Assembly: GCF_003576645.1 (NCBI RefSeq) | Contig: NC_044916.1 | Location: forward strand, 9,604,752 to 9,668,751 | Direction: 5' to 3' | Source: Ipomoea triloba | Taxonomy: Eukaryota > Streptophyta > Magnoliopsida > Solanales > Convolvulaceae | Length of the DNA stretch: 64,000 nucleotides | Shown: positions 56,942-64,000 of the stretch, one piece after another | Layout of the letters: each line of letters begins with the position of its first letter | How positions within the stretch are numbered: position 1 is the stretch's first letter | Program-made: the position numbers and the translations under genes | The notes under the pieces: model-generated | Told to the model about the DNA's origin: nothing | The model's input: only the letters and a program-made list of their open reading frames with translations | Database searches by the model: none

Positions 56942-58635
56942 GGGGCAAATTACTGTGGACCACGGTCCAAAACAGCGTCGTTGAATATTATGAGTTAAAA
57001 TAATGTACTTTCAGGCCCGGCCCTGGGCAAGGGCAGGCTAGGCCCTTGCCCAGGGTCCATGCTTCATAGGGGCCCACCACCCCTGCCATCATCTTATATA
57101 TATACTATATAGCTTAAGTATATGTATTTAATATACGTTGAAGTTAATAAAGTTTAGCTTAGTGTAGTTGGTGGGACTAATGGTTAATATGTTTGAGGTC
57201 ATATGTCAAAACCCCACGTGCACTTCTCAACAATTAACTTTTTCCACCCTAAAAGATTTCCACCATACCTTTAGAATATGAATTGAGGGAGTTATGGATT
57301 TTATTTCTATTTTTAATTTTTAATTGTATTTTTCCTCCTTATCTTTAGAAGGTGAATTTAGGATTTTTGGGATATTATAGTATTAAAATTGTAAGTTATG
57401 AAATTTATTTCTATTTCGAATTGTATTTTTTGAGTTATAATTTTGTGATTTTTTACCTTCTTATAATTAAGTGATATTTATAATATAGATTGATTTGCGT
57501 GATTCATATCAAATTTTGAATCTATTTCAATTCAAGTAATTTACTATTTATATTTAGAATGTGTTATTTTGTGAATTTTATAATGTGTTATGTATATGTA
57601 ATATATTTTGTGTGTATCGTATTCAAATATAATTAATCTAAAAAAAAAACTTAAAATTGATCTAACTAAAAAAAAGTATTTATAAATATGATATCAATAG
57701 AGAAATGTTATTTATAATGTGTTTTCTACTTGAACTATTTTATCCAATTAATTATATTTCATATTTAGTTATGAATATAATCACGTTTTAATGTGTTTTA
57801 TTTATTTTCCCCAATAATTAAGATGCTATGTTTTGTTCTTATTTGTAAGTTTTATTTTGTATATTTTTTGTTAATAATTACTTTATTATTTACTATAATA
57901 ACAATGCGATTTTCTATAAGGTTCTTTGGTTTTAAATTGTTTATTCGTTTTTATAAACTATGAGTTATAATGTACATCATGAGTTATAATTTGTTTATAC
58001 GCATGTTATGATGATTTTAGAAAGGTGAGAAGTGAAATTTTTTATTAAGTGTGATTTTTTTTTATAAGGGCCAAATTAGTCATTAAATTACACACAAAAA
58101 TATATACAAGTAAATCATTCCATTTAAAAATTACAATTAACTCTATAAGCAAGTCAATTCATATAATTAGACCATAAGTGACTAGTACTCCAAGTCAACG
58201 ACTTACATGCCGTTAACAATTTTTGATAGGGGAAGGAGAAGTTGTGGTCGGCAATGGTTCGCAAAGATGATATCGTTCAATTGAAGTCTCCAAATTTGAT
58301 ATTGGAGCCTGAAGATGGCACAACTCAAGTCTTTATTTGAATTTTGTATATTTATTTGATTATACAAAGGCCAAGGCCAAGGCCATACATGGAGAAAATC
58401 AATAGTTATTGTGGGGACCACAATAAAAAAAAAATGACATCGTTTCACGTAAAAAAAAAAATTCACACAACCCACTACAACATACATTTTTATAACTCAT
58501 AATATACATTATTCTAACTAAAGTATATTATCTTATTTCAGAAATTTCATTATTCAAACGCATAATGTACATTATTCTAACTCATAAAATTCAATGATGT
58601 CATTTTAGACCGTGATCCACACAATAATTTACCGG
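56942..58635. mobile_element. Family A MITE split by a ~1.45-kb insertion, reaching the ADCL stop codon
   Basis: Left part about 56942-57014 (GGGGCAAATTACTGTGGACC, then AACAGCGTCGTTGAATATTA). Right part about 58490-58635 (TCATTTTAGACCGTGATCCA, then ACAATAATTTACCGG). Both halves share ATAATGTACTTT / AATAATGTACATTATT core words. Between them an unrelated AT-rich segment starts CAGGCCCGGCCCTGGGCAAG at 57015. The right end lies about 10 bp after the ADCL stop. No clear 9-bp duplication. Confidence 0.55.
57015..58485. mobile_element. Inserted element with a GC-rich CAGGCCCGGCCCTGGGC start
   Basis: The first 75 bp are GC-rich and self-complementary (GGGCAAGGGCAGGC against GCCCTTGCCC), a form I associate with hAT-type ends; the rest is very AT-rich with no coding frame. 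The matching right end was not found. 57165-57240 may hold a SINE-like piece, not convincingly. Confidence 0.4.
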
Positions 58636-58645
58636 AAAACATCAT

Positions 58646-61520
58646 CTAATATGGAACAGGAACTCGTACGGTGGCTGGACCGGACTTCATGTCTTCCAAT
58701 ATGAGATTCAGCAAAGCCCTACTCACATGCCCTTCTTTGCCTACAAACACAAAAACAAAAACCTCATAATATGCCCTTCTCTAAACACCAAAACTTCTTA
58801 CTTGGTGGTTTTGTATCTTTTCTGACAAAATTTGAGACATAATGCCCAAAAATAAGATAGTAGACTACACCTACTTTACCCGATTGTTATACCATGGACT
58901 AGGATCCACCCTGCAATCTTGATCCAAAAATAATGTATCTGCAACATATTATGTGCCTTCAGTCACATAATTTGTTAACTACAGACACATAATATGTTAA
59001 GTGCAGACTACAATTAAAATATTATTTGCATGTAGTTGACATATTATGTGACTTCAATTTATTTACAGACACATAATCTATTAACTACAGACATATAATA
59101 TGTTAACTAATCTGAATGTCATTTTGGACCAGGGTGAAGATGTAACCTAGTCCATAGTATAATTTGCTGTTTTAGGTTGACAGTTTATCATTTGTGGACA
59201 CTGAATTCATATAGTATACGGAAAATGCTTACCATCACCTATGACCTGATCATCCCACTGCAAAACTGGGCGGACCAGAACTCCACTGCCAATTAGCATC
59301 ATCTCCTCTGCTCTCTTTCCCTCGTCAACACGAACATGCTCGACTCTTATGGACCGTAATTTACCCTGTTTTACCAAACCTTGAGCGAGTACTAAAACTC
59401 GTTTAGCTGTACACCCGCTCAGAATTTTGTCAATACTAGGCATCAGGAGCTCCTTTTCCTTGGTAACAAAAGCCACATTCATGTTAGGTCCTTCAGCAAC
59501 AAACCCGTCGCCATCCAACCATATGGCTGCATATGCGCCGTTCTCTTCTGCTTCCATCTTTGAAAGCGCATTGGGCAGATAGTTCACGCTCTTCATGACT
59601 GCAAACTGTGGGGGTTTTATCGGGATGGATGAAGTTATTACTTTAACACCACGGTGATCGGGCGGTGATTGATCTTGGATTACAATGGCATAAAGAGCGG
59701 ATTGATGGCAATGTGATGGAGATAGTTGAAAGTCACCTGGTCCAGTCGAAAGCCAGTATCTTAGTGAACCAGTTTTGCACTTGGAAGCACTCACCGTCTG
59801 TATTAGTATCTTTCTAATGCTTTCTTTATCAAACGGGGGTTTTATTTTGGCCATGGCTGCAGATCTCAGGAAACGTTCGACATGTTGGTCCAATTCATAA
59901 AGGTACCTGAGAAAATTGATGGTCTTTTACAATTCCATTTTACAATTGATGAGATAATAATTTACGTCTTCTGGTTAAACATAAAAGAAAGAAATAGAGA
60001 GACTAGAAATAACTAAAATCAGACAATACAAGTACTAACCCATCCACGATTGCAGCTGTATCAAAAACTCCATGCCCTCTATGCACAATGTGATCGTCCA
60101 TTGGGATCACCATGGCAGCTGTATCAGTTACGATTCCTCCAAAAATGCTGGAGTACATTGCTAGATATTGCTGCTTGCTTGGGTAACTCTCTCTACTTGC
60201 TCTTAGCCTCTCAATGGCCTGTAAAGAGAAAATCGTTTTTGTTTTGAGAATGATTCATTTTTTCCCCGATATCTTCGGTGGTGATTGGGAGGAGTTGATT
60301 ATCCCTAAAACTAAAATCAAATAACTATCTGATTGGTAGGATAGCAAAAGTAAGCAAAAAAACATGATAATGCGTATCAAATATGATAATAGGGTACAAA
60401 AGATACTAACCAAACGGCAAACGCCACCCTAGTTTATCAAAAAAGCAGGCACCTATTTCACATTAACAGCAAAATATTGTTCTTCATCTTAAACAGATCA
60501 AACTAATTGATGCTTATCCCCAATGGGGCTCTTAAAATTTGTAGAAATCTGAAGTTAGCATCTACAGACATCTGCAAACCATATTACAACACTGGCTTCT
60601 CAATCTCTCAAAGCGATATTAGATTATTTGAAAACTTAAGCACATGAAAACATGATGTGACACTGTTACATTCACTAAAACCTGTCCTGTATACTAAAGT
60701 GACTGCTGAGAAGTGATCAGCGCCCTCCTGTTATACCATGTACACTTAAAAAGCACTTTTGCAAAAATCGGCCTAGGAGCTAATTAGGCGCCCCTAAGCC
60801 AAGGAGATATTACCTTTAAGCGGACATTAGTCCACCGACTAGGTGGCCTAGGCTCCCACCGCCAGAGTCAGCCAACTCGATGCCTGAGTTGGCCAAACTC
60901 CGCTCCTGAGTTGGCCAACTCGGCCCATTTTTTGTAGGCGTGCAACGTGTACACTGATGTGTTGTTCTTACTATTATTACTAGGCCGCCTAGACTCTAAG
61001 AGCCCGACTAGCACCTAGTGATTTCTAGAAGATTGTTAAAAAGAATTAATTAATTTGTGTCATTTGTATCATATACATGGAAAACTCTCAGTACATTAAG
61101 GCTAAACATTTTAACCAAAAAAAAAAAAAGGTGGCAGGGAAAGTAGGAATACCTCAGAGCAAGACAGGAGAGTTACATCAGATGTTTGAGTAGTTTGTGC
61201 CTCTGTCATGAAATAGACAGAAAACGGAAGAAATTCAGAAAAAAACAAGTCTGAGAAAATAAACAGGAATTCAGAAATCTTGAGGAAACAAACAGCATTC
61301 ATGATTCATTCAACTTGCCAGGAGAAGTTTGGGTTTGATTCGAATGTTGGGCAACAGGAAATCGAGTCAACGGTTTACCAAATGATCCGAAGCTGAAAGG
61401 GCGATGCCCTATCGAAAGATTGTTGGGGAAAACAAGGGAATATGGGGATTGATTGTTCACATTTTTAAGGAAGATTGAGGTTTCTGACATGGGTTTTGTG
61501 AGGGATGAAAGGGAAGCCAT
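58646..61520 (-). CDS. ADCL: Aminodeoxychorismate lyase / D-amino-acid transaminase, plastid
   Basis: Fold-type IV PLP enzyme. The Arabidopsis orthologue is known both as ADCL, releasing p-aminobenzoate from aminodeoxychorismate for folate synthesis in plastids, and as the D-amino-acid transaminase DAT1; I cannot tell which activity dominates here. Exons on the minus strand: 61520-61379, 61202-61153, 60218-60040, 59906-59233, 58740-58646, in frame, 379 residues. Seen: transit-peptide-like first 45 residues; MVIPMDDHIVHRGHGVFDTA; YWLSTGPGDF; VMKSVNYLPNAL with the likely PLP lysine Lys229; GFVAEGPNMNVAFV with Glu262; SGCTAKR; GKEGHVSRALLNLILEDM near the C-terminus, ending VRVPVPY. The exon 1/2 junction (donor GTAAAC, acceptor GACAG) is the only one that keeps frame but is less certain. 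Confidence 0.9.
58882..59167. mobile_element. Family A MITE in ADCL intron 4
   Basis: Ends CGATTGTTATACCATGGACT and, inward from the right, GCAAATTATACTATGGACTA. The core is made of ACATAATATGTTAACTACAG words in both orientations. It fills over half of the 492-bp intron 58741-59232 and leaves both splice sites intact. Confidence 0.65.
60755..61025. mobile_element. GC-richer MITE-like repeat in ADCL intron 2
   Basis: The left end AAAATCGGCCTAGGAGCTAA is partly mirrored by the right end CCCGACTAGCACCTAGTGAT. Inside, GAGTTGGCCAACTCGG and GGCCTAGGCTCCCACC words. CCTAGGCGCTAG-type ends are common in plant MITEs. Target duplication not resolved. Confidence 0.5.
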
Positions 61521-61750
61521 TGTAGATGGGGGCTAGAGCCTAGAGGGAGGTCAGAATGTTAAATTGCCGGGTAGGAAGATCAACCTCATCCTAGTATTCT
61601 CAACAAATTCATGCGATTCCATTCCAGAAGTAATCAGCCAAAAGAAAAAACAAATTAATATCATTTAAAAAATACAATGAGGGCTGCTCGAAAACAATAT
61701 TTATATCATGAAACGCTTTTTCCTCCTTATTTTTTTAAAACTTAAATATT
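61521..61750. promoter_or_regulatory. Presumed ADCL promoter region
   Basis: The 230 bp between the ADCL ATG and a Mutator-type MITE. No sure TATA box. The short distance means the MITE sits within the likely promoter. Confidence 0.4.
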
Positions 61751-62042
61751 TTACATTTTTCGTCCCCAAGTTATTGAGTAATTGTAAAATTTATCTTAAA
61801 TGTTAGTGATACTCACTTTTCGTCCTAAATTTATCATTAACGTTACACTTTTCGTCTTAAATTATCATTAACGTTATACTTTTCATCCTTTTACTAATAA
61901 AACATCAAGGACGAAAAGTGAGCACAAAATTATGAAAAGAGCAACGCCAATGATAACCTAGGAATGAAAAATAAGGATAATCAACACTTATGAACGAATT
62001 TTATAATTACCCTATAACTTAGGGACGAAAGTGCTATTTTGC
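61751..62042. mobile_element. Mutator-type MITE (GCACTTTTCGTCC family), copy 3
   Basis: A 292-bp foldback with CATTTTTCGTCCCCAAGTTA on the left arm and TAACTTAGGGACGAAAGTGC on the right arm. The flanks TTAAATATT (61742-61750) and TTAAATTTA (62043-62051) agree at 7 of 9. More diverged than copies 1 and 2. Confidence 0.65.
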
Positions 62043-62051
62043 TTAAATTTA

Positions 62052-63159
62052 TTTTTCTCTCTCTTTTGTACAAATAAAATTAATGTATAAAAAATATATA
62101 TCATTAAAAATTCTAATTAAGACCTTTTAAATGACACTCATATTAATATTTTTTAAAAGAAAATATCTATATGTATATAAAATTATTACAATAGTGTAAC
62201 GTTTATGTACAATTGTACATTAAGCTTTGTTTATATGAACATATAAAAATAATATTATAAACTTACTACAAAATAAATGGAAACATATATAACATACATA
62301 TAGTTTAGTGTTTATGTACATTAAGGTCTAAATTTATGAATATATAAAACAAATATTATGAATATAGTACATGATAAATGTTATTAAACATGATACACTA
62401 ACACTATTAAGAACTTAATATAAAACGAAATTATTTTAGACTAAAGTTCACCATGCAAGGTGAACCCTGGTCCACGATAAAATTCATGACCTGAAAAATA
62501 AACATTTGATATTTGGACCCAAAAAAATTACTCAATTTGGTCAAAAGAAAAATGTCTTATTTTGGTGAAAAGGCGTTTCTAAATTTCTGCTCGAAATATA
62601 TTTTTCAAATTTCTTTCTCACACTTAGTTCTCTTTCTCTATCTCCCTGAGTGGTATCAAATTGTCGGGTTGGCCCGCCATTTGTTTGGTTATTATTTAAA
62701 CTAGGTTGGGTTAAAAGTGATGAGCAGTAGATAAAGAATTCATAAGTACTAGCAAAGAAGACGCAATAGCAACATCTGAAACAGTCAGTTCAGAGAACCA
62801 ACAGGTCCGTCTAGAGCATATGAATGATCAGTCATGACAAAAGAAACCCTAGCTAACTAAAACCATATGAGAACTGAATATTCTATATTATTTAACAGAT
62901 TCACATAATACAACAGTATAAATACAATACCGGAATTACAACAAAACTAGGATATATAAACCTAATCTAACTAGAATACTTTAGAGTTCTAATACACACA
63001 TCCAAAACAGCATCGTTTCTTTCAACGAAAAGAAATAATAGTCATTACGTTCAACCAATCATTTCTTTAAAATATAAAAATGAAAAGCAAGCTTTTGGTT
63101 TCATTAGATCTCCAACATGCCATTGTTACGTCTCTGAGCTTCAGAGCAGCTTCATTAAA
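62052..63159. other. AT-rich DNA, no gene seen; end of a family A MITE near 62440-62485
   Basis: TGAACCCTGGTCCACGATAA at 62461 matches a family A right end; its partner was not found. The rest has no coding pattern. Confidence 0.45.
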
Positions 63160-63715
63160 GGCGATATTGTAATGAAACTACATTGTCATCCTCAAATGAA
63201 TATGTAGTCGAGTTAGAATGATAATTTAGTTGTGCTATAATGAAACTACAATGTGTATACAATGAAATTGAATAGCATGTCTCATATATTAAGTATATAT
63301 TGTCAAATGAACATGTAGTTGAAATAGAATTATACTTTAATGATGTTGTAGAAACTACAGTATGTATAAAATGAAGCTGAATAGTGGGTCTCACACATTG
63401 AATGTGTATTGTCAAATAAAACTATAGTTGAATTAAAATGATACTTTAGTGGTGCTGTAGTGAAACTACAATGTGTATAAAATAAAATTGAATAACATGT
63501 CTCACATATTGAGTGTATATTGTCAAATAAAACTGTAGTTGAATTAGAATGATACTTTAGTGGTGCTATAATGAAAATTTTGTGTGTATAAAATGAAACT
63601 AAATGTCATGTTTTACATATTGAATGTATATTGTCAAATAAACATGTAGTTGAATTAGAATGATATTTTAATAGTGTTGCTATAAAACTAGTGTGTATTG
63701 AATGAAACACATGGA
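63160..63715. repeat. ~110-bp tandem repeat, five copies
   Basis: The phrase GTAGTTGAATTAGAATGATA occurs at about 63206, 63316, 63425, 63536 and 63646, with TGAAACTACAATGTGTATAA and CATGTCTCACATATT between. Spacing is 109-111 bp. Resembles the core repeats of the family A-like element at 9860-10400. Confidence 0.85.
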
Positions 63716-64000
63716 ATTGAGAAATTGTGATCAACAACAATTAATGAATCTGCATCAATCGCGTCAATCGCATAACACTAGTTGCTTCTATTTGTCGACT
63801 GATCTATTGTTGATAAAATTCTGAGGATATACTCGATAAAACGAATATGGGAGTGGCTGAGAAGAAAACCAATAATGAGATAAGTTGATGAGAAGATCCA
63901 AATGAAGATGATGAGAGACACCTTACGGGAATTTGTTGTCTTTCATTGTTAATGGTAACAATTTTTTATTCATAAAATTATTCAAACGTCACCGTATTGC
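63716..64000. other. Window end, no gene seen
   Basis: Short intergenic stretch with no recognisable feature. Confidence 0.5.

Noticed and set aside
57162..57245. SINE-like A and B boxes
   Set aside because: Boxes are weak, and no target duplication or A-rich tail was found.

Overview
This window is nuclear DNA from a flowering plant, almost certainly a eudicot. The genes have short canonical GT-AG introns, the intergenic DNA is very AT-rich, and the spaces are filled with plant transposable elements. The protein-coding genes look like core-eudicot orthologues. An asterid such as Ipomoea is my impression only. There are no bacterial operons, CRISPR arrays or origins.

Five protein-coding genes could be rebuilt, all on the minus strand: a PIF3-type phytochrome-interacting bHLH factor (8 coding exons, 1275-5430); FRS11, a FAR1-related protein derived from a MULE transposase (3 coding exons, 28228-31105); a plastid-type DUF647/RUS protein closest to RUS4 (10 exons, 39109-43299); an intronless JINGUBANG-like WD40 protein (51381-52838); and the plastid PLP enzyme ADCL/DAT1 (5 exons, 58646-61520). 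One tRNA-Ser(UGA) lies on the plus strand at 45327-45408. The genes do not form a pathway. PIF3 and the FAR1/FHY3 family both belong to phytochrome signalling, but nothing here shows that they act together.

The rest is layered transposon DNA. 6.5-8.4 kb is a nest of elements up to four deep. 11.5-16.5 kb is a run of inverted-repeat, Mutator-type elements with 9-bp target duplications; one of them carries a decayed cytochrome P450 fragment. 16.5-19.2 kb is AT-rich with (TA)n tracts. 21.6-25.7 kb is a GC-richer block with a large tandem array and a 24-bp minisatellite. 33-37.5 kb holds a solo LTR, a MITE with a hairpin-like core, a SINE and a retroposed fragment. 43.9-49.97 kb holds tandem repeats, an assembly gap and more TIR elements. 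53.4-56.9 kb holds dead Copia gag and LINE pieces. 62-64 kb ends in a 110-bp tandem array.

The most notable patterns are these: (1) many elements of different internal sequence share 9-bp duplications; (2) one MITE family keeps its ends but changes its tandem-repeat core from copy to copy; (3) a P450 fragment sits in a Pack-MULE-like element; (4) at least six 13-20 bp inserts ending in a run of A (read on one strand), flanked by 13-17 bp duplications, look like the smallest products of LINE-type retroposition; (5) the FRS11 gene, itself a tamed Mutator transposase, carries a Mutator-type MITE in an intron.
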